From the NCBI RefSeq assembly GCF_000349205.1, contig NZ_APHR01000039.1:1-51638 (forward strand): 51,638 bases of DNA. The letters are read 5' to 3'. The stretch is from Methylophaga lonarensis MPL (GTDB lineage: Bacteria; Pseudomonadota; Gammaproteobacteria; Nitrosococcales; Methylophagaceae). Shown piece by piece: positions 16,195 to 25,900 of the stretch. The notes below the pieces were generated by a model. The model worked only from the letters and a program-made list of their open reading frames with translations. It was not told where the DNA came from and did not search any database. The stretch's first letter is position 1. Every line of letters begins with the position of its first letter. A program made the translations under genes and the position numbers.

Positions 16195-16701
16195 CTATTC
16201 CTGTCTCAAAGCCTGAGCATGCTCGCAGGCAGCTTTTCTTCTTTTCTCAATGTCGGCGTTTGGGGTTTGTCTGGCTTGAAGGGTCAGCAATGAGCAGTTT
16301 TGTCTTGCTTCCAGCACTTCGGCTTCATCGTGACTGACTCGGCTGATTTCTGCGGTCATTGGGGTGTATGTCACTGCTGCTGTGCAGTACATATTATTCA
16401 GCTTTTTATATTTCCAGTGATTTCTTGGGTTTTTATTTAGGTGCTGACAGGTTTCATTGAACATGGCTTTTGCGGCATTTGTGCATGATGCGTATTCGCT
16501 GACTATTTCATTCTTTTTATTGCTGCAAACGGTTTCTGGTTTGATTTTCCAGAGTTGGTGCTGGAAGTCGATTTGCTCGCCTTGATATTCAACAATGTGT
16601 GCTTGTAGCTCTACGCCCATCACATCTGAAACGTGATTTTGTACTGAGGTTGAGACGGTGGTGAGGAAAGTAGAGAACAGCATGCTGACCGGATCCATCA
16701 T
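16195..16701 (-). CDS. Hypothetical protein
   Basis: A 168-residue protein of no recognised family. The N-terminus (MMDPVSMLFSTFLTTVSTSVQNHV) is weakly hydrophobic and may be a poor signal or amphipathic anchor. Five cysteines occur in the rest (SNKK-, ASCTNA, ETCQHL, MYCTAA, NCSLL and ACEHA regions), which could hint at an exported or metal-binding protein. The middle is helical and charged. It sits on the minus strand behind DUF2798, divergent from the NERD helicase gene. Confidence 0.55.
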   Translation of the reverse strand: MMDPVSMLFSTFLTTVSTSVQNHVSDVMGVELQAHIVEYQGEQIDFQHQLWKIKPETVCSNKKNEIVSEYASCTNAAKAMFNETCQHLNKNPRNHWKYKKLNNMYCTAAVTYTPMTAEISRVSHDEAEVLEARQNCSLLTLQARQTPNADIEKRRKAACEHAQALRQE

Positions 16702-16906
16702 GACGTGCTTCCTTGTCGTTGTTGTTTGAATGGAGTGTAGCGGTAATCAATAATTTTTAACATTGCAGCAGCAGGACATGAGCGGGATCACAGATATAAC
16801 CGGCAGTTTGTAGGCTTATTACGTTGACTCGGGCTATACTCAGCCTCAGGATGGTGCAAGCGGTTTGTGTACACAAGCTGGCACCCGTGGATAGAAGGAT
16901 TTTGCC

Positions 16907-18772
16907 TTGGCAGAGATTATCCCCAGTTTGAGTCGAGAAGTGTTATCCCGGATGACTTCGGGGGAAAAGCGCTTTGCCTCGCGTCTGCGTAGTTTTCTGG
17001 AAGATGATTACCTGTGTTGGTATGACATTCCGCTGGGACGTCATCGGCGTTATCCGGATTTTATAATTCTGCACCCAAGCCGTGGATTGCTGTTTTTAGA
17101 AGTTAAAGACTGGAAAGCCAGTAGCATTAAAAAGATCAGTAAGGAAACGGTAGAGTTATTAACCAACAATGGTTTAAAAACGGTTGCCAATCCCTTTGTG
17201 CAGGTGCGTCAGTATGCCTATCAGGGACTCCGCTTGTTAGAAGCTGATGAGGCGCTGAGACAACAAGATTCACGTTACAAAGGCAATCTGGTCACGCCGT
17301 TTGCCCATGGTGTGGTGTTTACCAACATCACGCGTAATCAAATAGAAGCCGCCATTGCTCCGGAGTATCGGGAAAAACTGTTACCGGATCATCTGGTGAT
17401 TTATAAAGATGAAATGACCGAGTCGGTTGATCCCGAAGCATTTCAAAAACAACTCTGGGATATGTTTCCATATACCTTCCACACCAAACTTACCTTGCCG
17501 CAGATTGATCGCATTCGCTGGCATTTGTTTCCAGAAGTTCGTATTGCTCAACCCAGTCAGGAAAACCTGTTTGATGATTCGCCGAATCAGGCGAGTTCAT
17601 CTGAGGAGCTGTTGACTGCCAGCAGGCAGATTCCGGACATCATTCGCATCATGGATATTCAGCAGGAACAGCTTGCCCGCAGTTTGGGGGAGGGGCACCG
17701 GGTGATTCATGGTGTCGCCGGTTCTGGCAAAACATTGATATTGGGTTATCGCGCCGAGTTACTGGCAAAAATAACCAGCAAGCCAGTGCTGGTGCTGTGT
17801 TTTAACATCACCCTGGCCGCCAAATTACGCAGTTGGATGGAAGGCAAGGGAATCGTAGACAAAGTGAATGTTTATCACTTTCACGATTGGTGTAATCAGC
17901 AGCTCAAAACCTATCATGTTGACGTGGTGCCTGGCGAAGAACCATACTGGGAAAGGCTGGTGATGTCGGTGATTCAGGGCGTGAATTCCGAGCAGATTCC
18001 GCGTGCTCAATACAGTGCCGTGTTGATTGATGAAGGGCATGATTTTGAGGCCGATTGGCTGCGGCTGATTGTGCAGATGCTGGATCCGGAAACAAACTCA
18101 TTACTGCTGTTGTATGACGATGCTCAATCAATTTATCAGAAAAAATCTGGCTTGAGTTTTAGCCTGTCGAGCACTGGAATTCAGGCGCAGGGCCGGACAA
18201 CCATTTTAAAATTAAACTACCGGAATACTCAGGAAATACTGGCGTTTGCCTATGATTTCGCCAAAGAATATTTCGGCACAGACAAGGCGGATGCCGAAAT
18301 ACCGCTGATTCAGCCAGAAGCGGCGGGCATTCATGGTGAAAGGCCGAGCGTGCATTTTCTGAAAAAATGGCAGGATGAAATTGATGATGCCATCAGTTGT
18401 TTGAAAAGATGGCATCAAAGAGGCGGCCAGTGGCGCGAAATGGCTGTTTTATATGCGGCCAATTATCAAGGCAAAGCCATTGCCGAAGCGCTTAAACAAC
18501 ACGGCATTCCCCACGCCTGGCTTGGCAGCAAAGAAACCAAAAAAGCCTATAACCCGGCCTATGACAGGGTGTCTGTGCTGAGTATTCACAGTAGCAAAGG
18601 TCTGGAGTTTCCCGCCGTTATCATGGTTGGCATCAGCCAGCTCAAACAAGATGACATCAACGCCGAAGCCCGTTTGCTCTATGTGGGCATGACCCGCGCC
18701 CAAAAACACCTGCATCTGACCGTTTCACAAAAGAATCAGCTGACAGAGCGAATTCTGGAAATAGCCAGCTAA
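16907..18772 (+). CDS. NERD domain-UvrD-like helicase
   Basis: A 621-residue fusion of an N-terminal NERD (nuclease-related) domain and a UvrD/Rep-like superfamily-I helicase. NERD: SGEKRFASRLRSFL, then YPDFIILHPSRGLLFLEVKDWKA, with the D...E-V-K pattern of a PD-(D/E)XK nuclease core. Helicase: Walker A HGVAGSGKTLIL (about 268-279), Walker B VLIDEGHDFEADW (about 373), and the C-terminal SIHSSKGLEFPAVIMVG and ARLLYVGMTRAQ motifs. The start is TTG at 16907 with AGAAGG about 10 bases upstream. Such proteins act in DNA processing and some are implicated in phage defence; the actual role here is unknown. Confidence 0.88.
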   Translation: MAEIIPSLSREVLSRMTSGEKRFASRLRSFLEDDYLCWYDIPLGRHRRYPDFIILHPSRGLLFLEVKDWKASSIKKISKETVELLTNNGLKTVANPFVQVRQYAYQGLRLLEADEALRQQDSRYKGNLVTPFAHGVVFTNITRNQIEAAIAPEYREKLLPDHLVIYKDEMTESVDPEAFQKQLWDMFPYTFHTKLTLPQIDRIRWHLFPEVRIAQPSQENLFDDSPNQASSSEELLTASRQIPDIIRIMDIQQEQLARSLGEGHRVIHGVAGSGKTLILGYRAELLAKITSKPVLVLCFNITLAAKLRSWMEGKGIVDKVNVYHFHDWCNQQLKTYHVDVVPGEEPYWERLVMSVIQGVNSEQIPRAQYSAVLIDEGHDFEADWLRLIVQMLDPETNSLLLLYDDAQSIYQKKSGLSFSLSSTGIQAQGRTTILKLNYRNTQEILAFAYDFAKEYFGTDKADAEIPLIQPEAAGIHGERPSVHFLKKWQDEIDDAISCLKRWHQRGGQWREMAVLYAANYQGKAIAEALKQHGIPHAWLGSKETKKAYNPAYDRVSVLSIHSSKGLEFPAVIMVGISQLKQDDINAEARLLYVGMTRAQKHLHLTVSQKNQLTERILEIAS

Positions 18773-18815
18773 GCGCCGCTGGTTTCAGCAGACAACAATA
18801 GAACTCACGTCGAAC

Positions 18816-21800
18816 TTAATATTTGCCAATCAGGTTGAAAAACCAGCCCTGACTACGGAAATCCATATCGGTCAGATCATCGCTGAAGTCAGAAAAGTTA
18901 TAGCCCACACCTGCTTTGAAGTTGGTGGCAAAGTGCCGGTAGACGCCAACCAGTGCACCGGTACGTGAATCTTTGGCTGCAAACTCATCGCGGCGGCGCA
19001 TTTCAACCATGACGTCCCATTTGTGCACTACGTGCCAGTCGGCTCTTACTGCGATTAACTGGCCTTTGCTGTCGAACCAGTCTGCTGAACTATCGCGGCT
19101 CATACGCAGCTCGCTCAGACGATAGGCATAGCGTCCACCAATGCTCCAGCGTTCTGTCAGGTCATAGATGGTGTCGATGGCAAATACATGGCTGCGCTGT
19201 GAATAATCAACCAGATTGCCGGTGACTGAACGTTGTTCAGGTGGGGCAAGATCTGACAGGAAGGTATATTTAACCAGCGTGTTCCAGCGATCATTCAGTA
19301 CTGGTCGATAGGCATAGCCCAGCGATGCTTCAACAAAGTTGCCGTCAAAGAATGAACCGTTGCTGGAGTCGCCCAACGCCATATTCAATTGACCAATCAT
19401 GCGCCAGTCGGGATCAATCTGATAACTGAGGTTATTTCGTGTCAGCCATACCGTTCTGTTCTCACCCGAGAAACGATCTCGACGATATTCCAGTGAACCT
19501 GCATAGCGAATGGCTTCTTTGCTGTAGCCAATTTTGCCGGAGATGGCCTGGCGACGAATTTCATTGTCGGTTTCACTGTTGAGTCGACCAAAATCCGCAT
19601 TCAAGCCATAACTCCAGTAGTCATTTGGCGCGAAATCCAGCCCGTAGCCCTGAATCAGGCCCGTTTGTTGAGAACCATGCTGATAACGTTGTTCTGCATG
19701 CACACTGGTTGTATCGTTCCAGCGCGAGCGAACACCGGTCACGGCCTGACCCATACGCGAGCCGATGCCATGATCTGTGCGGTCATTGTCTCGCTGATAA
19801 TTCAGGTACATATTGGTTCGATCTGAAGCGGCATAATCCAAACCGGCTTTGGCACCAAATCCCAGATCGCCATCGGAAACTTCACCGAGCATGCGTGTTC
19901 TGTCACTGATTCGGTAGCTACCGCCCAAACCGACACGGTTGTTGTTGCGACGATTACCATCTTTTTTGACGGTGCCCTGAACAAAACCATGAGTGGTCCA
20001 AGGTTCATCATCGGGAGCATATTCAAGCTGTAATGCCAAATCATCCCGACGACCGCTGTGGTCGGATGACAGGGTTTTTCTGTCTTCAGAACGATAACCG
20101 CCTGCGACTGCCCATTCATCATTAAGTTGATGCGCGATACCCAGCTCAGCACTCTGATCCTTGAATACCGATGATTGTTTGGTTTCATCGGCACGCAGGA
20201 TAATATCGGTATTGTCAGTCAGCGGCGTGATCAGTGTGACGCCCGATTGACGTGTATCAGCTTGAGTCAGTCTTCCTGGCGCATTAAAACCGCTATCACG
20301 ATTTTCATGATAAAAGGTCAGTTGACCGCGACCTTCAAAGCCCACGTCACTGAGGCCCAGTGAGCCTTCAACACGCTCGGCATTGGCCCGGCCACCAGAT
20401 AAAGCGTTCTCGGTAAAACCAAAACCGCCATCGAATGACAGTTGCTCGTTAACAGCTTCGCCTTTGGTGCGAGCGACTTCGACTTTGAGCCAGGTGCGTT
20501 CAGTATGACGCAGCGTCATATCAACGCCTTCGAGGTCTTGTTGTTGCCCCAGATGTTCCTGACGGCTTTTGGTAATGCCCAGTTGTACCGAGTCATTGAC
20601 CCAACCCGTGGCTCGTCCGCCCATTGCCAGGTCGTTCAGCCTGCGGAATCCGGGTGTGTATTCATAAGTCACCACCAGATAAGACGGGTTGCCAGACAGG
20701 CCACCACCAGTTCTGACAATCGAGTTGTCATCAGCGATGGCCGACAACGGACGATTCAACATGATGCGACCTTGAATAGCATCTATTTCGTAGTCGATAC
20801 CATAGGTCAGATATTCAGAATGAATGACCAGCCCCGAGTTTTTATCACGAATTTCCACCCTCACAGATTCACTGCCTGAGGCGATATCCTGATTGCGTAA
20901 AAAGTACAGTGAGCCGCCAGTTCCCAGGAATTCCTCACGGGCGGATGTAGTGCCGGGTTCTGCTGCAAAACCTTCGACTACAACGCGACGTTCGCCAAAT
21001 GCGGTAAAGCCATCCGCACGATAGCGTGCTTGAGCACCATACAGGCGTCGGTCAATCTGAGTCAGCTCGTTGTCACGATTTTCTTGTTGAAAATTACCCC
21101 ACATGGCGTGCGATTTGCCATCTTCGATCCGCACATAACCTTTGCCTTGAGTAGGCGCATCTTCGACTAGTGTTGAGTCATCACCAAAGGTTGCCCAATG
21201 ACGATTGGCATCCATCCGGCGCAGAAATTCACGCGGGTTTTTGTCATTAAAGTTGCTAAACAGGCTGCGAACCGGTTCTTCACCGGTATCGATACTGGCT
21301 GTGACGGTGTATTTGCCGTCAATTTTGCCTTTGGTGTAAAAGGCGAGGCGGCCATCGACATATAATTTGTCGTCGTAATAACGATCTTCACCGGTGACCA
21401 GTCGGGCGGGGCCAGAGGTGTTTTGCTGACCTACGGTAATGTCGGCAATGGCGACGGTGAACCAGTCACGTTCAGGCAAACGCAAGTCGCGTCGGTAGAG
21501 ACGACCCTGGCCATCTGGATCAATCACGGCGACTTCGACACTATGTTCACCACGGGCAATGATCTGTGTAGTGGCAAAATTACCTTGACGATCCACCGGC
21601 ACCGGATCGCCCATCACAAAGACTGCATAACCTGGTTGCACACCTTTACCATTGACGGTGACTGAGCCACCAGCGACGGGAATACGATGGTATTGCAAAC
21701 GGTTACCGCCGGTGACAGCTAACAGATCGGCTCTGATTTCCTCAGGATTTGCTTCATATTCACCCTGCGTCAGTTGCAAAGGCAGCATTTCGGTCTCGTC

Positions 21801-22907
21801 ATAACGACCATTAGCATCATATACCCGCAATTGATAATAGAGTTGTGACGGCAGATTATCTGTTGGAACCCATTCACCATTGAGCAGGGGATCCAGTGCC
21901 ACGGTTTCCAGCAACTCGGCTTGTGACCAGCGTGATGGTTTGCCGTAGATACGAACTTCACCGGATTCCACCCAGGACATATAGTTGCTGTAACCACGGA
22001 AATAATGCGTTTGTCCGGGCACGGCCATTCGCGGTGCTGACGCAACATTCAATCGGGGTTGTGCCGACAGATTGTCATAGCGAACCTGCAGATGTGCTTC
22101 TGCCAGAGCGACATCCACACAGCGTTGCTGATCTGCGGTGCCTGCGGCATGTTCGCCCATTGGTTGGCCATCAACACTGATACGGAAAGGCGCAACCGCT
22201 TCAGAAGTTACCTGACCAGCGGTACAACGGAATTCAGAGTTTGAGATGATTTCGTCATACCAGATTTCAACCTCAACGCGTCGATTCAGTGCCATGCCTT
22301 CGGGCGTGGCATTGGTGGCGATTGGTTCATCAGGGCCACGACTGTCCAGTTCGATTTGACTACTGTCGAGTGACAGATTTGCAGCCAATAATTCTGCAAC
22401 CTGTTTGGCCCGATCCAGACCTAATCCATAATTGTCGCCATAGATCATGGCTGTGCGTGCTGACAATCTTTGTGGGTCGGTATGACCAATCACCCGGATA
22501 CGCAGGTTGGATTTATCCTGCAAACGGCGAATCACATCGCTCAATTGTTCTGCATAATTGTCGGGCAGAATTGAGCTGCCTGACTCAAAACGTACCTCTG
22601 GCATAACTTGCTGCAAGGTTTCGGTGTGATCATCACGCAATATCAGCACACCTGCCGTCAAATCAGACTGATCCGGCATGTGCCAGAGCACCAGTCGTTC
22701 TCTTGGCAACTCTCGTTCACCTTGTTGAGGCAGGGGAGGCAGATTGCCCAGATTTCCTGGACGTCGTTGCAGCAGTGATTGGTCTTCCATCGCACCACGT
22801 GCACCTGACAAGCCACAGCCTTTGTCTATATCGCATCTTTCTGCAAATGCAGGGGTGGAAGATGAAGCTGCAATGGCAAAGAACAGTATTGAGTTACGCA
22901 GTTTCAT
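18816..22907 (-). CDS. OmpA-like outer-membrane protein with large beta-barrel
   Basis: A 1363-residue exported protein. Signal peptide MKLRNSILFFAIAASSSTPAFA. Residues about 95-220 form an OmpA-C-like peptidoglycan-binding domain, seen as ESGSSILPDNYAEQL, VIGHTDPQRLS, LGLDRAKQVAELL and NRRVEVEIWYDE. Several beta-sandwich linker regions follow. From about residue 560 to the end the sequence alternates polar and aromatic residues in short strands (for example NMYLNYQRDNDRT, WSIGGRYAYRLSE) and ends in FFNLIGKY, with an aromatic C-terminal residue as in outer-membrane barrels. The start overlaps the stop of the DUF11 protein gene (ATGA), so the two are co-translated. It may anchor or export that surface protein. 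Confidence 0.8.
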   Translation of the reverse strand: MKLRNSILFFAIAASSSTPAFAERCDIDKGCGLSGARGAMEDQSLLQRRPGNLGNLPPLPQQGERELPRERLVLWHMPDQSDLTAGVLILRDDHTETLQQVMPEVRFESGSSILPDNYAEQLSDVIRRLQDKSNLRIRVIGHTDPQRLSARTAMIYGDNYGLGLDRAKQVAELLAANLSLDSSQIELDSRGPDEPIATNATPEGMALNRRVEVEIWYDEIISNSEFRCTAGQVTSEAVAPFRISVDGQPMGEHAAGTADQQRCVDVALAEAHLQVRYDNLSAQPRLNVASAPRMAVPGQTHYFRGYSNYMSWVESGEVRIYGKPSRWSQAELLETVALDPLLNGEWVPTDNLPSQLYYQLRVYDANGRYDETEMLPLQLTQGEYEANPEEIRADLLAVTGGNRLQYHRIPVAGGSVTVNGKGVQPGYAVFVMGDPVPVDRQGNFATTQIIARGEHSVEVAVIDPDGQGRLYRRDLRLPERDWFTVAIADITVGQQNTSGPARLVTGEDRYYDDKLYVDGRLAFYTKGKIDGKYTVTASIDTGEEPVRSLFSNFNDKNPREFLRRMDANRHWATFGDDSTLVEDAPTQGKGYVRIEDGKSHAMWGNFQQENRDNELTQIDRRLYGAQARYRADGFTAFGERRVVVEGFAAEPGTTSAREEFLGTGGSLYFLRNQDIASGSESVRVEIRDKNSGLVIHSEYLTYGIDYEIDAIQGRIMLNRPLSAIADDNSIVRTGGGLSGNPSYLVVTYEYTPGFRRLNDLAMGGRATGWVNDSVQLGITKSRQEHLGQQQDLEGVDMTLRHTERTWLKVEVARTKGEAVNEQLSFDGGFGFTENALSGGRANAERVEGSLGLSDVGFEGRGQLTFYHENRDSGFNAPGRLTQADTRQSGVTLITPLTDNTDIILRADETKQSSVFKDQSAELGIAHQLNDEWAVAGGYRSEDRKTLSSDHSGRRDDLALQLEYAPDDEPWTTHGFVQGTVKKDGNRRNNNRVGLGGSYRISDRTRMLGEVSDGDLGFGAKAGLDYAASDRTNMYLNYQRDNDRTDHGIGSRMGQAVTGVRSRWNDTTSVHAEQRYQHGSQQTGLIQGYGLDFAPNDYWSYGLNADFGRLNSETDNEIRRQAISGKIGYSKEAIRYAGSLEYRRDRFSGENRTVWLTRNNLSYQIDPDWRMIGQLNMALGDSSNGSFFDGNFVEASLGYAYRPVLNDRWNTLVKYTFLSDLAPPEQRSVTGNLVDYSQRSHVFAIDTIYDLTERWSIGGRYAYRLSELRMSRDSSADWFDSKGQLIAVRADWHVVHKWDVMVEMRRRDEFAAKDSRTGALVGVYRHFATNFKAGVGYNFSDFSDDLTDMDFRSQGWFFNLIGKY

Positions 22908-25900
22908 CGTGTCACCTCCGTGATTTCCGTACCGGGAATGATTTCTTCTTCTATGAGCAGGTCATAACAGCAGTCCTGGTCTTCCCAGCGGTGTTTTATC
23001 CATTGCCGAACACGATCAATGCGTGATTGAGCAGACTTGAGCTCCTCCTTTAAATCCAACTGATAGGCGATGCGTAATATTGATGGTTCTTGATGCAGCA
23101 GTGGCAGTAACTGATGCATCTGCTCGCTAAACTCTGGCAACAGATCGTGGTTGCTGTCGAAAGCTTCTGAGGTCAGATCCAGGCGCACTACACGATGAAT
23201 GGCAGCGCCAAAGTTCAGTTTCACCATTCGGCCCTGGGTCACTCTGACAACACGAGGATTTTCAGTGGTGACACGGTAGCCACTGGGCAAACTGCGTTCA
23301 TCCAGCTTCAGAATAAAGTTGCCGCCACGCAGCTCACTTGGAACATCGGCACAGGCGACATGAAAGCGTCCGTGATCATCGGTGGTGATTAACCAGCCTC
23401 TCGGCGAGACGAGGCGCACGCCGGGAATACCTGGCTCACCCTGGTTTTGGTAGCCATCACGATTTTTGTCATCAAACACCTGACCGATGATGTCGGTACA
23501 GTCAAAAATCGGATCTGGCACCACGCGAACAGTGGCCGTGGCGGTATTGGAAATCCGGGTGTTGGAGAGACTATTCATCACCCAGGCACGGTTCACATAT
23601 TCATTGAAACCGACACCGGAACCGACGACCAGCAACAGTTGTATGGTGATTTCCTGTCCCGGCTCCATGGTTGTTTCAGGCCAGCGCAGTGTGCGGCCAT
23701 TGACTTGAGGTTCTGAATCAACCCCATCGACACGGGCAGAGCCGGATACATATTGGAAACCCGGTGGAATCAGATCTTCAATCCGCACATTGGTTATCAC
23801 CGATGACAGGGTGTTGGTGGCTCTAATTTGATAGGGGACTAACTCACCACGGGTCACATTGACTTTGGGCGAGGTTTTGACCACTCGAACTGCGCCACCG
23901 AGAATTGGATCCAGCGGAATATGATTTCTGAGCACATCACCCGACGCACCGGCACCAGACGTTATCAGATTAAAGCGGAAGTAATATTGCGTGGTTGCCT
24001 GATTGACCGGGTTGAGTCCAGCAGCGCTCAGCGGACAGGTATCCGGGTTGTGTTGCTCGGCAGCATCTGGTGGTGGGTTATCACTGTTCTGCACATCCCA
24101 AGGGCCGCCACTGTTTACATCAAGCGAATTGCTACATGCGGGTATCAGCTCGGAGGGGCCCGGTGCATAACCGCCGGGTGAAACCACACGAATCGAGTAC
24201 TCCTGGGGGGCCGCATGTTCATAAGCGGCACAGGCCGGATCAGTGGTGTCGAGCAGGAATTGATAAATACCAGTGGCATTGGTGACGACAGGATTGATGC
24301 CGCCCACCAGACAGGCAGGATTGACCGGAATTCCGTTTTGATCTTCAAAAAACACCTGGGCACCAGGCACTGGTTGACGCGTCAAGGCGTCGTAGATCAC
24401 ACCGGCCGGGTCAATAGGCAAGTTTTGTTCGGTAATATTTTGCCCGGGATTCAGCTCAATGCCATTGATAACACGTGGCCCCGGTGTGCCGGCATCACCA
24501 CCGGACTGGGGAATGCCAGCTAGCCCATCATTGTTGGCAAATTCGATGCTAAATGAATCATAGGTTTGCATCGGATTGGCAACCGAAGTGTCTCCGGTGA
24601 CCGGTAAGCCGGTGAAGCGCCATTGGTCATAACCGGCTGCATTACAGCGAAGGTTGTCAAACTGGTAGAAACCATATTGATCGGTTTGCAGGCGACAAAT
24701 TTCTTCACGACCGCCGCCGCTTAATTCTGCCCACAAGATGACTTCCCAGCCCTGAACCTGAGGATCCTGTTGCGGATAGACTGGACGTTCACGATTACGG
24801 TTACGGTCAAAATAGACATAACCACTTACCGATGGCGGAATCAGGGTGATTTCGTTTGACGCTACCCAGAAGTCGTAGTCAACGCCGGTGCCATTAACAG
24901 CGGTCAGGACAATGCCTTCCATTTGTTCTGCTGTTGTAACGGTGCCGGGTGAGTCTGTTCCCGTGCCTAATTGAGCACCTTGATCCTGAGCTGTCATGGG
25001 GACATTACCGCGATGAACGGTATATCCAGCAGGACTGCTGGGTGGCAAATCAAAACTATAGGTGCCGTCGGCGTTGGTTAAGCCAGTGATGTTGATGGGA
25101 TTTCCGTTGAAATCTTCACCGCTGACAGTGATTGCGATGCCACCAATAGGGGTATCAGTCACGGCATTAAACGGATCGTTGGGCTGTGTAGGATCCGCCT
25201 TTTGGAATACGCGACCAGCCAGAGTCAAGCGTTCGACGGTGATATCTGTCGTTTGCTCGTTGTTGGTGAGGTCGGTATCAAATGTCAGTTCATTGGAAGA
25301 AACAGTCGCCGTGTTGGACAGGGTGGGCGTAGTCCATTCGGTGATGCGTACCGGAATGACCACGGTTGCTTCAGCGCCAATGCTGACGGTGCCAAAGGAG
25401 CACAGCACTGAGGATTCTCCGGCTACACCTGAACAGGTGGTGGTTTCAAAACTGCCATTGTTGACGGTGACAACTGGTGGGCCGGTCAGCTCCATCCCAG
25501 CAGGCAGATCATCGACTAGCTGAACTCCCAGCGCCTCATTTGGACCATTGTTACGGACGACTACGCTGTAGTCGAATGGTTGTAATACGGCGACGGCAGG
25601 TGCTGAGGCAACTTTCTCAACAACTTCCATATCTGCCTGAATACGCACTGTGGTATTTTCCGGCTCAAAATCATTGACCGGGTTTGGATCATCTTTGCCA
25701 TCGCGATGCTCTTGGGAACGTGCAATGACATAGTTGGTGTAAACGCCTCGCGTTTCAGCCTGAAGCAGCATTCGGAAACTGATGCTTTCACTGCTCAGCA
25801 GCACATCGGCTACATCACAGACGATGTCTGCCGATTCCAGTGCTGGATCCCAACCACCATTCAGGCCGGTGTAGGTTGCTGGCGATACATTGCCTGCACC